In this document: positions 17,315 to 26,947 of the stretch, piece after piece | Numbering within the stretch: position 1 is the first letter of the stretch | How the letters are laid out: the number at the start of each line of letters is the position of its first letter | Origin: Leptospira noumeaensis | GTDB lineage: Bacteria; Spirochaetota; Leptospiria; Leptospirales; Leptospiraceae | Length of the DNA stretch: 64,000 nt | Direction: 5' to 3' | NCBI RefSeq assembly: GCF_004770765.1 | Contig: NZ_RQFK01000033.1 | Span: 248,001-312,000 of the forward strand | Program-made: the position numbers and the translations under genes | The notes under the pieces: model-generated | Told to the model about the DNA's origin: nothing | The model's input: the letters and a program-made list of their open reading frames with translations, nothing else | Databases searched by the model: none

Positions 17315-18198
17315 AGATAATCACCTACTTGTATTGTATCTGGCAATTCATGATTTTCAAGTAATATCGCTTCTGTTAATAAACCACATTTTACTAAAAT
17401 AGAAGATTCAGAAATTTTTAAAACTTTCCCTGGTTCAAAATTAGAATGTGGAGTTTCTGCTATCTTTGCTTGCCAAACAGGATACTCCTCACCCTTATAA
17501 AGGATTAAAGCTCCTGGGTAAGGTTTAGTTAATGCTCTGACTAAATTATAAATACTTTTTCTGGACATTCTAAAATCAATAACCCCATCAACTTTGGAAC
17601 GTTTTCTCCAGGAATTTGCCAGACTATGATCTTGTTTTTTTGCAATTAATTGGTTATTTATGAGTAGATTCGTAAATTCAATCACCTGTGCCCGAGACTC
17701 CTGAATTAACTTATCATATAAGGTGCTCGCAGTATCTTCTTTCTCTATAATTATCTTTTTCTGCGAAACTATATCTCCATCATCGGCACCCTCACCCATA
17801 AAGAAGAATGTTGAGGCTGTCTCTGTCAGTCCTAATATTAATGCCCAGATAACGGGATGCCTTCCTCTGTTTTGTGGAAGAGAAGCTGGGTGATATCCAA
17901 CAACCCCTTTCTTTGGGATTTGAATGAAATCATTTCCAAGTAAACTATTCCAACCAAAACAATAAACGATATCCGGTTTCAGTTCCCTAACCCATTCAAG
18001 AATAGGTAATTCATTTACATTTTTAGTTTTAATAAAAGGTATGTTGTACTGCTTTGCAATGTTAGAAGTATCATAATAATCAGAATTGAAACCTGTATCA
18101 TCCTTGGAAATCACTCCAACAACATTATACTTATTTTCAACTAACAACTCCAAGATGTTTTTAGAATAAATGACACAACCTATGAAAAGGATTCTCAT
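17311..18198 (-). CDS. Formyltransferase-family protein (legionaminic branch)
   Basis: A 295-residue member of the 10-formyltetrahydrofolate-dependent formyltransferase fold. The core is YHPASLPQNRGRHPVIWAL followed by MGEGADDGDIV, giving the catalytic His and Asp; the Asn normally two residues before the His is Gly here. A C-terminal domain with the YPGAL segment follows. It sits between a NeuC/LegG-like epimerase and a PIG-L deacetylase, so a sugar amine is a more likely acceptor than Met-tRNA. Confidence 0.8.
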   Translation of the reverse strand: MRILFIGCVIYSKNILELLVENKYNVVGVISKDDTGFNSDYYDTSNIAKQYNIPFIKTKNVNELPILEWVRELKPDIVYCFGWNSLLGNDFIQIPKKGVVGYHPASLPQNRGRHPVIWALILGLTETASTFFFMGEGADDGDIVSQKKIIIEKEDTASTLYDKLIQESRAQVIEFTNLLINNQLIAKKQDHSLANSWRKRSKVDGVIDFRMSRKSIYNLVRALTKPYPGALILYKGEEYPVWQAKIAETPHSNFEPGKVLKISESSILVKCGLLTEAILLENHELPDTIQVGDYL

Positions 18199-19373
18199 AG
18201 CTGGTACCTAACATCAAAAAATGGTTTTTTAACATCTAAATTGTCGAAATCTAAATCCTTTAGATATTTGAATATTTTTTCAGAAGCACCACCTTCTCCA
18301 TATGGATTAATTGTATTTTTCAAACTTTCTTGAAATTCGTTACTATACAATTTTTCCAAAGCTGACCGAATCGATGTATAATCACAATCAGCTTGGATTA
18401 CGCTTGTAGCCATAATTCTACCTCTTTGACGATCACCAAGGTTTATAGTTCCTTTTTTAAAACTTGGCACTTCCAATAAACCGCTCGAAGAATTTCCAAT
18501 GACTCCATCTACAAATTTTAAAACTGATAAATACCTTTGAATACCAAGTGAAGCATGGGCAATTGCGTTATCTGGATATTCCCTTACAAAATCATCGATC
18601 AGTTGATTGATGATTCGACCGTTGGTATCGGAGTTAGCTTTTGTAAAAATAAGCCCATGTCCTTTTCCAACATACTCCTTTAGCACTCGTAAAAGCTCTT
18701 TGAATTGAACCTCAGACGTAGCATGTTCCAATGTGGTCGGATGAAAGGTAACCATCAAATTTTTATCTTTAAATTGAAACTTTAGAGATTTTTCCAAATC
18801 TTGAATTGAGAATAATTTTATGTTTTGTATGATATCGACACCTAAACCACCGCATACTTTTACTCGCTCAGGACTTTCACCAAGCTGAATGACTCGTGTA
18901 CGATATTCTTCATTAGCCACAAAATGCAAATAAGACATCTTGGTCACTGAATGACGAATTGCCTCATCAATCAAACCTTCCGTTCTTTCGCCGCCGTGTA
19001 TATGAGCAATTGGAATCCTTGTTACCATGGCTGCTATAGCACATGCTAACGTTTCATATCTATCTCCAACTAAAAATACCAAGTCCGGATTCATCTGCTC
19101 TAGTGCTTCTGTCATAGAAATTAAAGCTAGACCAATAGACTTTCCAATGGCTACAGAAGAATCAGAGCTTAATAGAATTTCTACCTTTCTATCAATTCGA
19201 AAACCATCACCTTCAATTTCCTTATAGGTAAGTCCAAATTCCGGGGATAAATGCATACCTGTAGCAATGATTTGTATTTCAAAATTCGGCGCATCATAAA
19301 CTAATTTCATTAATCTTTTGAGTAAGCCGTACTCTGCTCTAGTGCCAGTGATAAAGCAAATTTTTCTATTCAT
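18195..19373 (-). CDS. legG: Hydrolysing nucleotide-sugar 2-epimerase (NeuC/LegG-like)
   Basis: A 392-residue UDP/GDP-sugar 2-epimerase of the hydrolysing type. It starts with ICFITGTRAEYGLL and has HIHGGERTEGLIDEAIRHSVTK and GNSSSGLLEVPSF, the hallmarks of NeuC/LegG. It should invert C2 and release the nucleotide, giving 2,4-diamino-2,4,6-trideoxymannose (LegG) or ManNAc (NeuC). With a PtmE-like gene, a LegC aminotransferase and a LegH acyltransferase nearby, LegG is the better call. It overlaps the formyltransferase gene by four bases. Confidence 0.87.
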   Translation of the reverse strand: MNRKICFITGTRAEYGLLKRLMKLVYDAPNFEIQIIATGMHLSPEFGLTYKEIEGDGFRIDRKVEILLSSDSSVAIGKSIGLALISMTEALEQMNPDLVFLVGDRYETLACAIAAMVTRIPIAHIHGGERTEGLIDEAIRHSVTKMSYLHFVANEEYRTRVIQLGESPERVKVCGGLGVDIIQNIKLFSIQDLEKSLKFQFKDKNLMVTFHPTTLEHATSEVQFKELLRVLKEYVGKGHGLIFTKANSDTNGRIINQLIDDFVREYPDNAIAHASLGIQRYLSVLKFVDGVIGNSSSGLLEVPSFKKGTINLGDRQRGRIMATSVIQADCDYTSIRSALEKLYSNEFQESLKNTINPYGEGGASEKIFKYLKDLDFDNLDVKKPFFDVRYQL

Positions 19374-19424
19374 TGCAGGTTACTCATTAAATTGAAAACT
19401 TTAAACTGGGAAAAAATCTTTAGT

Positions 19425-20432
19425 TTAGATCTCAATCAATTCATCTTCTAAAAAATCTTTCGATGCTGTTTTTCCCATTACTTCAGCCCACCTCATGGGA
19501 GAAATTCCATTTCCGGGTCTTTTGGTTGTTACATTTTGTTCAGTAAAAATCTCACCTTTCCGAATGTTCTCTTTAGCAATGAGTGACTTGCGAGCAATTG
19601 TCATATTTCTTATTTCGGAAGGAAAAGGTTTTTTCACACCGTCACCTAATGCTAGCTCAATATTTCTGATACCGCTTACCAATGCATTCAATTCATTTGG
19701 TTCTAAACTTGCTTTGTGGTCTGGACCTGGTAAATTTCGATCCAGGGTAAAATGTTTTTCAATCATATTTGCCCCAAGAGCCACTGCTGCTAAAGATATC
19801 TCTATTCCAACTGTGTGATCTGAATATCCAACTTTAACTCCAAATGCGTTTTGAATCGCAAGCATCGCCCGCAAATTGACCTCATTCATCGGAGCAGGAT
19901 ACTCAGTGGTACAATGCAAGATTGTAATGTTTTCTCTTTGAGTTCCGGAATTTTCTAAAACCGATAGAGCAGCTTCTATTTCACCGAGATTAGACATACC
20001 AGTAGATAGTATCACTTCCCCTTTAAGAGAGCCGATTTTTTTCAAATAGGGATAATTTGTAATTTCTCCACTGGGAATTTTCCAAAGATTGATTCCTAGT
20101 TGGATGAGTAACTCAATGCTTGGTAAATCAAACGCAGTTGATAAAAATTGAATCTTGTTTTGTTTACAAACTTGAATTAGGTGTTGATGCATCTCAAAAT
20201 TCAACTCTAGTTTTTTTAACATAGAAATTTGTGATCCATCTTCTTTCATGTTTGCCTTTTGGTATTCCGCTCTGCCTGCAAGTTTCGAAGAAATCGAGGT
20301 TGACTGGAAGGTTTGGAATTTTACAAAATCGGCACCCGCTTTTGCGGCCACTTGAATGAGTTCTTCGGCGATTTTAAGATCACCATTGTGATTTACGCCA
20401 GCTTCTGCTATAATTATTGTTTTTTGTTTCAT
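19425..20432 (-). CDS. legI: Nonulosonic acid synthase (NeuB/LegI-like)
   Basis: Condenses phosphoenolpyruvate with the free mannosamine-type sugar to a nine-carbon acid. The 335-residue protein has the NeuB TIM-barrel start IIAEAGVNHNGDLKIAEEL, FVKFQTFQ, STGMSNLGEIEAA, HCTTEYPAP and GYSDHTVGIE, with a C-terminal SAF antifreeze-like domain (KRPGNGISP). Motif details differ from the PseI paralogue at 34314-35366, which supports legionaminic rather than pseudaminic acid as product. It overlaps the acyltransferase gene by four bases; a 51-base gap follows it. Confidence 0.9.
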   Translation of the reverse strand: MKQKTIIIAEAGVNHNGDLKIAEELIQVAAKAGADFVKFQTFQSTSISSKLAGRAEYQKANMKEDGSQISMLKKLELNFEMHQHLIQVCKQNKIQFLSTAFDLPSIELLIQLGINLWKIPSGEITNYPYLKKIGSLKGEVILSTGMSNLGEIEAALSVLENSGTQRENITILHCTTEYPAPMNEVNLRAMLAIQNAFGVKVGYSDHTVGIEISLAAVALGANMIEKHFTLDRNLPGPDHKASLEPNELNALVSGIRNIELALGDGVKKPFPSEIRNMTIARKSLIAKENIRKGEIFTEQNVTTKRPGNGISPMRWAEVMGKTASKDFLEDELIEI

Positions 20433-21007
20433 TTGACTAACTGGTTTGCTTTTATAAAAGTTCCATCCGGAATTTTCGTACCTTGAACAATGACTGCTCC
20501 ACTTCCGATAAAGACGTTCTCTCCGATTTCAACATTTCCATTGACAATTGCCCCAGTGGCAATATGAGAAAACTTACCTATATGAACTTCATGTTCAATG
20601 AGTGCATGATCATTGATAATACAGAAATCACCTATCATAGCATCTGCTTGGATAGTAGCCTGGTGCATAACAGTGATTCCTTGACCTAACTTTGAATAGG
20701 AGGAAACGATAGCACTTGAAGAGATAATGTTAGGGAGTTCTGCGCCCAATGCAATTAATTCATTGGCTATTTTTTTACGAACTACGTTTGATTGGATTTG
20801 GCCCACTGTTATATGGAAGTTTTTGCATTTTTTAGATAATTCACTTAAATCGGAATCATTACCCAATACTTTCACATCCAAAACCAAGTGACCGACTGGT
20901 AAATTGGAATCAACAATTCCTAAAATTTCAAACTTAGCTTCTTTTCGAATGACTTCAATCACTGATTTGCAGTGGCCGCCTCCTCCGATCAGTATTATTC
21001 CTTCCAT
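20429..21007 (-). CDS. legH: NeuD/PglD-like sugar N- or O-acyltransferase
   Basis: A 192-residue acyltransferase with an N-terminal Rossmann-like sugar-binding domain (IILIGGGGHCKSVIEVI) and a C-terminal left-handed beta helix made of hexapeptide repeats (SSYSKLGQGITVMHQATIQADAMIG region, INDHALIEHEVHIGKFSHIATGAIV region). His in NDHALIEHEV matches the catalytic base of PglD-type enzymes. In this context it most likely acetylates the 4-amino group made by the adjacent LegC-like aminotransferase. It overlaps that gene by 13 bases. Confidence 0.85.
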   Translation of the reverse strand: MEGIILIGGGGHCKSVIEVIRKEAKFEILGIVDSNLPVGHLVLDVKVLGNDSDLSELSKKCKNFHITVGQIQSNVVRKKIANELIALGAELPNIISSSAIVSSYSKLGQGITVMHQATIQADAMIGDFCIINDHALIEHEVHIGKFSHIATGAIVNGNVEIGENVFIGSGAVIVQGTKIPDGTFIKANQLVK

Positions 21008-22143
21008 TTCACTCCACTAGGAATATTCACTAAGCGATCTGCAATGTGATTAGTATTTTTTAACGAATCAGAAAAACAGTTTTGGTACATGGGTAATGTG
21101 TTCAGTGGATTCCAGGAGGGACGTGTCATAACCTTTGCCCCATTGGTTTCAGCCAGGAACTTGTCTCTATCTGATTTTGATTGAAATTCAATTGTATTTA
21201 ACCAGTAGTTCGAAACCGAATTTTTTATTTCTTTTTTGAAAGTTATCTCAGTATTTTCAAAAAACTGAATATACTTCAAAGAAAGGCTTCTTTTCTCTTT
21301 TAAAAAAACATCAAGCTGCTCCAACTGTGCACAAGCAAGTGCAGCATTTAGATTGGGCAACCTATAATTGAATCCCAATTCATCGTGAGAATATTCCCAA
21401 GGATGGGGAACTTTTGCAGTTGTGGTAATATGTTTTAATCTTTTTCCTAAAATTTCGTCATCTGTAACCACAGCACCACCGCCACCACAAGTTACGGTTT
21501 TATTGCCATTAAAACTGAATACACCTAAACGACCGAAAGATCCAGTATGTTTACCATTCACATAACTTCCCAGAGATTCTGCAGAGTCTTCAACAACATC
21601 TAATCGGAACTTTTCTGCTATTTTACAAATTTCTTCGATCCTACCAGGATTTCCAAATGTATGCATAGGAACAATGGCTTTGATTCGTTTTCCTGTTTGT
21701 CTGTTCGTAACAATTTGGTCTTTAAATTCGCACTCAGATTCCAAAAACAATAACAACGCACTTGGTGAAAGGCTCATGGAATCTAAATCAACATCAAGAA
21801 AAACAGGATCAGCACCTGTATACCTTATGGCATTTGCAGTTGCAACAAAACTCAATGCTTGCGTAATAACCTCATCCCCCGAACTGACTCCTAAACTATG
21901 AAGAGCAATATGAAGTGCGGCTGTTCCATTTACTGTTGCAATGGCATATTTAGCGCCAGTGATAGATTTCATCATCACTTCAAATTGGTCTACATAGGCA
22001 CCAACGGATGATACAAAGGTGGACCTAATGGTTTCAGTCACATAATTGATTTCATTCCCGCGAAATACAGGTGCATGGAGCGGAATGAAATCATCAGCTG
22101 AATTGTAATGATCTCTGACTAGATCTAAAAAAGATTTTATCAT
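20995..22143 (-). CDS. legC: LegC-like nucleotide-sugar aminotransferase
   Basis: A 382-residue DegT-family aminotransferase. The PLP lysine is Lys215 in FSFNGNKTVTCGGGG, the NGNK form typical of LegC/WbpE-like enzymes. Also present are NGTAALHIALHSLG near 72-84 and VVEDSAESLGSY near 183-194. It should aminate C4 of a 4-keto-6-deoxy nucleotide sugar. The dehydratase (LegB) that would make this ketone is not recognisable in the window. Start overlaps the SDR gene by four bases. Confidence 0.88.
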   Translation of the reverse strand: MIKSFLDLVRDHYNSADDFIPLHAPVFRGNEINYVTETIRSTFVSSVGAYVDQFEVMMKSITGAKYAIATVNGTAALHIALHSLGVSSGDEVITQALSFVATANAIRYTGADPVFLDVDLDSMSLSPSALLLFLESECEFKDQIVTNRQTGKRIKAIVPMHTFGNPGRIEEICKIAEKFRLDVVEDSAESLGSYVNGKHTGSFGRLGVFSFNGNKTVTCGGGGAVVTDDEILGKRLKHITTTAKVPHPWEYSHDELGFNYRLPNLNAALACAQLEQLDVFLKEKRSLSLKYIQFFENTEITFKKEIKNSVSNYWLNTIEFQSKSDRDKFLAETNGAKVMTRPSWNPLNTLPMYQNCFSDSLKNTNHIADRLVNIPSGVKWKE

Positions 22144-23135
22144 GGATAGTTTATTGTATAATTCCCATGAAAGTTGATATCTTGTTCTAAATTTTTAAAA
22201 AGGTTCAATTGAAATGCTTCAATTAATTCTTTTACCCCATCTTCCACTGTGTATTTAGGTTCAAAACCGAGAACTGACTTCACTTTTGAAAAATTAACTT
22301 TATAATTACGAGGATCACTACCATGTTCTTTAAAACTAACTTTTGAATTGGGTAAGTATTTTAAGATTATATCCAAAATTCCTTGTTTTGTAAAATTATT
22401 GATTTCGCCACCTGCATTAAAAACTTCTTTATGAGTTTTTTCTTTAGGGGATTTCAGAACGATGTCAATTAATCTTGCGAAATCTTTTACATGGCAATAA
22501 GGTCTCCATGTATGAGCATCATACACAAGTAATTCTTTTCCTAAAATTAAATCTTTAGTAAATTCACTAACGGTAAGATCAAATCTCATTCTTGGAGATA
22601 ATCCAAATGCAGTTGCAAATCGTAAAACTACAGTAGAAAAATCAAAATTATTTTTCTCACTTAATAGTTCTTTCTCAGCTGCAACTTTCGCTTTTGCATA
22701 CAATGAAAGCGGAGATAGTTCAAAGTTTTCGTCAGCAAGCTCGTCGTTTTTAATCAGTCCATAATTAGAACAAGTTGAAATGAAAATAAGTCTTTCAATT
22801 CCCTTTCCATTCATTATTTGGAAAAGATTCAATATCCCATCATCATTTATCTTTTTAGATAAATCGGGGTATTTTTTTGTAATTGGATCACCAACTAATC
22901 CGGCAAGTAAAACAACCGAATCAATTCCAACTAGCGCTTTCTTCACTGCATCTTCGTCACAGAGATCACCACAAATAAATTTGTAGTTTTCATTCAAAAT
23001 GTAAGGAAGTACAGTTCTTTGGTTCTCATACAAAAATCCGTCAAAACAAGTAACCTTATAGCCATTTCTAAGTAAAAAATCAGTAATCACTGATCCAACG
23101 TACCCTGCTCCACCAATTAACAGTATATTTTTCAT
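22140..23135 (-). CDS. NAD-dependent nucleotide-sugar epimerase/reductase
   Basis: A 331-residue extended SDR with IGGAGYVGS (7-15), VVLLAGLVGDP, the active-site strand ISTCSNYGL and YAKAK. It lies where LegB would be expected, between LegC and LegF, but the residue after the catalytic Thr is Cys rather than the Asp/Glu used by 4,6-dehydratases. It is therefore better described as an epimerase or reductase, with LegB activity possible but unproven. Four-base overlaps on both sides place it firmly in the legionaminic-type branch. Confidence 0.75.
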   Translation of the reverse strand: MKNILLIGGAGYVGSVITDFLLRNGYKVTCFDGFLYENQRTVLPYILNENYKFICGDLCDEDAVKKALVGIDSVVLLAGLVGDPITKKYPDLSKKINDDGILNLFQIMNGKGIERLIFISTCSNYGLIKNDELADENFELSPLSLYAKAKVAAEKELLSEKNNFDFSTVVLRFATAFGLSPRMRFDLTVSEFTKDLILGKELLVYDAHTWRPYCHVKDFARLIDIVLKSPKEKTHKEVFNAGGEINNFTKQGILDIILKYLPNSKVSFKEHGSDPRNYKVNFSKVKSVLGFEPKYTVEDGVKELIEAFQLNLFKNLEQDINFHGNYTINYP

Positions 23136-23833
23136 AGTTTTAGTTTCCTTTCTAAAATGCTTTCGGCAATTTTCATATCTTCTAATTCATCAATATCTAT
23201 CGAATAACGTAAATCTGATTCAAACAGTTTGGTTTTTCCTTCCACTACAAAAGCCTTATTGTTTTTCAAAAAATCAACTGAAGCTAAGTAAAAAGAACCA
23301 TCCAGAAAGTAATACTTTCCTGTATAACCCTGTCTTCCCGTAACTTTTTCACTAGGTTTCTCTAAAAAAGACCAGGATTCCTCAACGGACTTAATACATT
23401 CAAATGGATGTTCTCTCATGAGAGTCACACTCACAAGACTTTCCATTTTTTTTTCTTTGAACCTATGGATAGCGTTCTGCACTTCTGATAAAATTCGAAT
23501 GGGTGACGTAGGTTGTAATAGTAAGACTGCGTCGACTTGCAACTCACTTGATTTCTGAATCCACTCTAAAGCATGCATCACCGCATCAATCGTAGCGGAT
23601 GAATCACTTGCTAAATCCTTTGGCCTAAGATAATCGTCGTTTAACCCTAATGATCTTCCATAAGCTTTGATTTCGATATCATCCGTTGATAAAAATGGAA
23701 TGACACTTTTATCTATTTTTTTTGCAAGATCAATGGTGTAAAAAAGTAAGGGGTTCCCTGCTATTTGATATAGGTTCTTTCCGGGTATTCCCTTCGAACC
23801 ACCTCTTGCCGGAATAAATGCTAAAATATTCAT
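23132..23833 (-). CDS. legF: CMP-nonulosonic acid synthetase (NeuA/LegF-like)
   Basis: A 233-residue cytidylyltransferase with the canonical loop FIPARGGSKGIPGKN, FLSTDDIEIKAYG, LLQPTSPIR and YYFLDGSFYLASV. It transfers CMP to the acid made by the LegI-like synthase. It is the last enzyme of the legionaminic-type set and is followed after six bases by a large putative glycosyltransferase that could use the product. Confidence 0.88.
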   Translation of the reverse strand: MNILAFIPARGGSKGIPGKNLYQIAGNPLLFYTIDLAKKIDKSVIPFLSTDDIEIKAYGRSLGLNDDYLRPKDLASDSSATIDAVMHALEWIQKSSELQVDAVLLLQPTSPIRILSEVQNAIHRFKEKKMESLVSVTLMREHPFECIKSVEESWSFLEKPSEKVTGRQGYTGKYYFLDGSFYLASVDFLKNNKAFVVEGKTKLFESDLRYSIDIDELEDMKIAESILERKLKL

Positions 23834-23839
23834 CTTTGG

Positions 23840-25684
23840 CTACTTCATAGACTTAATGGCTAAATGAACACGTTCTTTCACTTTACCATCAGACAACTCA
23901 CCGTATAGTTTTGTAGATACTTTCTTGATCTCAAGTTTTAGATCGGAGTCATCCTCTACTAAAAGTCTAAGTCGATCTCTGAAAGTATCAAAATTTTTAC
24001 AGATAATTCCAGATCCGAAATAATCAAAGGTATCACCAATAATAGATTTGATGTTATGAGTATAGTCATGAACTAATACGGGTTTTCCAACAGAAATCGC
24101 TTCATCCATAAGTGAAGTGTGTTTCCCTATGATAATATCTGAATTCTGCGCTAAGTAGTAACTATAGAATGAGATTCCATATTCATAGGAAAATATAATA
24201 TTTTTAAATTCCTTTAGTCGAAGTTTTACCTGAAAAAAATATGGCAACTCCAACCAATCTATCATCTTATACCTTAATGTAAAAAGGGAATCTTTAAATT
24301 CAGTCGCAAGATCCATAATTTCGTTTAAAAAATGTGCCTGCGCTTGCCAATTCAGGAGAGGATTTACTTGGCTTTCTACCCAAGTCATGTCGCAATGATA
24401 ACCTAATACTAAAATTCTTTTATTATAATCACCTAAAGAATCTTCGTTCGCACTCTTGGGATACTTTCTAAAAAACTCATCTGTTCTATATTGTCCTACT
24501 GGAATAGAGTTTGTGAAAAAGTAATTCTTTGATTTTTCCATGACCAATTGGCTGTCAAGACCTGATACGAGATATTGATCCAAAATAACAGTCGCTGACT
24601 TATAGTATGTATAAACAAACCTTTCCTGAACGCCGATTGTCAGAACACCATGCGACTCTAATGCCAAAATCAATGATTTGGGGCAAATAATATCATAATC
24701 AATATAAGCCTGCTTCAATTGTTTAAAAGAAGACAGATCGTTTTTATGTGCAGTAAATTTTAAAGCAAGGATCAATATTCTAATCTTTACAGAAAGATAG
24801 GACAATCTTATCGATAGAAAATTAAGTATGTATACCAACTTAAGACTGATTGAAATTATATCTTTTAAGCTTAATCTCTTCGCAGGAGTCAGTTTAAACC
24901 AAGGAAGTTCTTCTGAAGGAGAATTATATCCAGAATAATCAAAATGAACTAAGTTTTTTGGTTCAAAAAAAGAATCAGTATCACTATAGTATAAACTCTT
25001 TTCGTATAAACTCCCATACTTTAAACCAGAATGAGTCACATAAGCATGTTCATATTTTTCCCAGCCGAAATGAGGTTCCGGACGAAATTTTTCATTTAAG
25101 TTTGGTTTCTTTGAAACCAAACTTCGAACCTTTAAAAAAACACTAAGGATAACTTTAAAAATAAAATTGAAATAGCCGATTAGATTGGGGAATGGAATCA
25201 CTAGCCTTATGCAGTTAGTAGGCAGTTTTGGAATAGAAAAATCCTCTATAGAAAAGCTAACTAAAATGATTTTTCTTTCAGGAAAATTTTCACGCCAAAA
25301 GATCAACTTGCTACCTAAAGAAGTGAGTTTCAGCGCAACAAAATCTAATAGATATAAACATATTTTCTCATCTAAATTCTTCACGTTTGGAAATAAATTT
25401 CCTAACTTATCCAATTGGAGGTGTTGCAGTTTTTGATCCAACCAACTCCAAGAGTATCCATTTGGATCACTATCAGCATCTGCAAAAGTAGAAATTTTCT
25501 TTAATTCAGCAATTGGTAAGGCAATAACTCCAACTTTTTTCAGAAAATTCGCCAATTTTTCGCTATTTTTACTAGTGAGTTTTAAATAATAAACCTTTCG
25601 AAAAAATATCCTAATTAGTATTGCAAAAAAAGAACTAACGATGGTTAGCTCCGAGAAAATAATATCTAAAGAGAAATGAAACAA
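23840..25684 (-). CDS. Large putative GT-B glycosyltransferase, family unknown
   Basis: A 614-residue protein. A hydrophobic N-terminal segment (about residues 5-30, LDIIFSELTIVSSFFAILI) may anchor it. Two further weakly hydrophobic helices follow near 290-330. The C-terminal part has ILVLGYHCDMTW and DIIIGKHTSLMDEAISVGKPVLVHDYTHN, the order of a GT-B donor domain. It begins with TTG at 25684 directly after the stop of the amidotransferase gene, in the same frame. Lying beside the LegF-like synthetase, it could be a nonulosonic acid transferase; this is inference. Confidence 0.5.
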   Translation of the reverse strand: MFHFSLDIIFSELTIVSSFFAILIRIFFRKVYYLKLTSKNSEKLANFLKKVGVIALPIAELKKISTFADADSDPNGYSWSWLDQKLQHLQLDKLGNLFPNVKNLDEKICLYLLDFVALKLTSLGSKLIFWRENFPERKIILVSFSIEDFSIPKLPTNCIRLVIPFPNLIGYFNFIFKVILSVFLKVRSLVSKKPNLNEKFRPEPHFGWEKYEHAYVTHSGLKYGSLYEKSLYYSDTDSFFEPKNLVHFDYSGYNSPSEELPWFKLTPAKRLSLKDIISISLKLVYILNFLSIRLSYLSVKIRILILALKFTAHKNDLSSFKQLKQAYIDYDIICPKSLILALESHGVLTIGVQERFVYTYYKSATVILDQYLVSGLDSQLVMEKSKNYFFTNSIPVGQYRTDEFFRKYPKSANEDSLGDYNKRILVLGYHCDMTWVESQVNPLLNWQAQAHFLNEIMDLATEFKDSLFTLRYKMIDWLELPYFFQVKLRLKEFKNIIFSYEYGISFYSYYLAQNSDIIIGKHTSLMDEAISVGKPVLVHDYTHNIKSIIGDTFDYFGSGIICKNFDTFRDRLRLLVEDDSDLKLEIKKVSTKLYGELSDGKVKERVHLAIKSMK

Positions 25685-26947
25685 TTACTTATAATATCCT
25701 TTCCCGATTAGAATATAATTATCATCTAAAAAATCTGGTCTTTTATTTTGGGTATATCTAAACTTACATTCGTTTTCGACAAGATCCAATCTAACTTGAT
25801 CTATTTCAGACTTTCTACTATTTTCATTTTGGAATGGATCTGGATTCTTTAGTTCCCATTCCCAATTTTGATTTCTAAACCATATTTTTGGATTTCGATG
25901 TTGATCTAAAATAAATTTAAACCCGTTTTCAGTCATTCCGAACCATTTCAAAAATTGGTTCAGATTTTTAGGCCCTTTTATTGAGTATTCTTTTATTAAC
26001 TTAATCCCGTCTTCTCTGCTGAGTCGACGAAGTCGGATCTCTCGACAAACATGGTCTGTTACCTTTCCATATCCGTGTTTAATAAACTTTATATAATCGT
26101 GAACATCAGAATAATTGAAACAATCAACATCATTGTAAGTATCAAAGGTTCGTGTTTGTTCACTAGTTTCATAATCATAAAGCTCAATCATTTTCTCATG
26201 TTGCGCTTTGCTGTCCCAGCGGATATAATTGTTCAGATAAATTCCGCGAACTCCGATTCGTTCAATCTCTTTGTCATGCGGATAACGAAACTGCAAAATA
26301 TCCGATTCTTCAATTCCATCAAATTCATCAATTAGATCTTCAGCTTCGAAACCCATTAAATCATGTTCTTTTCGGTATTTTCTAGTCATTTCGACTTCAT
26401 TAAGATGAGAAAACATCCCCACTTGATCGATACCTTGGTGGGCGCCCCAAATGATCAAAGGGATTTTAAATTTCACAGCCACTTGCACTGGATATACGGT
26501 TTGTCCCGCAATACAATGCCAGTAAATACTACCCATTTTTCGAAACGTGCCGCGTGTGATTTTTTTTACCGTCTCAGGACTTACCGTAAGTGTCATGATA
26601 TCAAGATTAAATTTGATTCGAAGATTGGCAAGGTTGCGAATTCCCAGATCCGTATTGTAGTGTTTGTTGTATGTAACTAATAAAGGATTAAGACCTAATA
26701 CATTTTTTACTGTATGAACTATAAAATAAGAATCCCTTGCTCCGCTGACTGGCACGATACAATCGTAGTTATTTCCTGATTGGTTACGGTAATTCTCTGT
26801 TATCTGCTTTAATTTTTGAAATCTCGCATTCCAATCGAGTAAGTCTTTTTCTTCATGGATTCGGCACCCACTGCAGACTCCATCTTCATCAATTGTAATC
26901 TTGAGTGGATGAAGTTCCGAATATAAACAACGACTGCAAATCTTCAT
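25685..26947 (-). CDS. N-acetyl sugar amidotransferase (WbpG/LegA/PseA family), variant PP-loop
   Basis: A 420-residue ATP-dependent amidotransferase. Zinc-binding cysteines are at 4, 7, 25 and 28 (CSRC and CSGC). The PP-loop reads SGARDS (68-73) instead of the usual SGGKDS found in its paralogue at 28437-29567. The family activates a sugar N-acetyl group with ATP and uses ammonia from HisH via HisF to form an acetamidino group. The variant loop could alter ATP use or substrate. It overlaps the HisF-like gene by four bases. Confidence 0.82.
   Translation of the reverse strand: MKICSRCLYSELHPLKITIDEDGVCSGCRIHEEKDLLDWNARFQKLKQITENYRNQSGNNYDCIVPVSGARDSYFIVHTVKNVLGLNPLLVTYNKHYNTDLGIRNLANLRIKFNLDIMTLTVSPETVKKITRGTFRKMGSIYWHCIAGQTVYPVQVAVKFKIPLIIWGAHQGIDQVGMFSHLNEVEMTRKYRKEHDLMGFEAEDLIDEFDGIEESDILQFRYPHDKEIERIGVRGIYLNNYIRWDSKAQHEKMIELYDYETSEQTRTFDTYNDVDCFNYSDVHDYIKFIKHGYGKVTDHVCREIRLRRLSREDGIKLIKEYSIKGPKNLNQFLKWFGMTENGFKFILDQHRNPKIWFRNQNWEWELKNPDPFQNENSRKSEIDQVRLDLVENECKFRYTQNKRPDFLDDNYILIGKGYYK

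Noticed and set aside
22140..23135. Calling this SDR the LegB dehydratase.
   Set aside because: The acidic residue next to the catalytic Thr, needed for 4,6-dehydration, is Cys; position alone is not enough.
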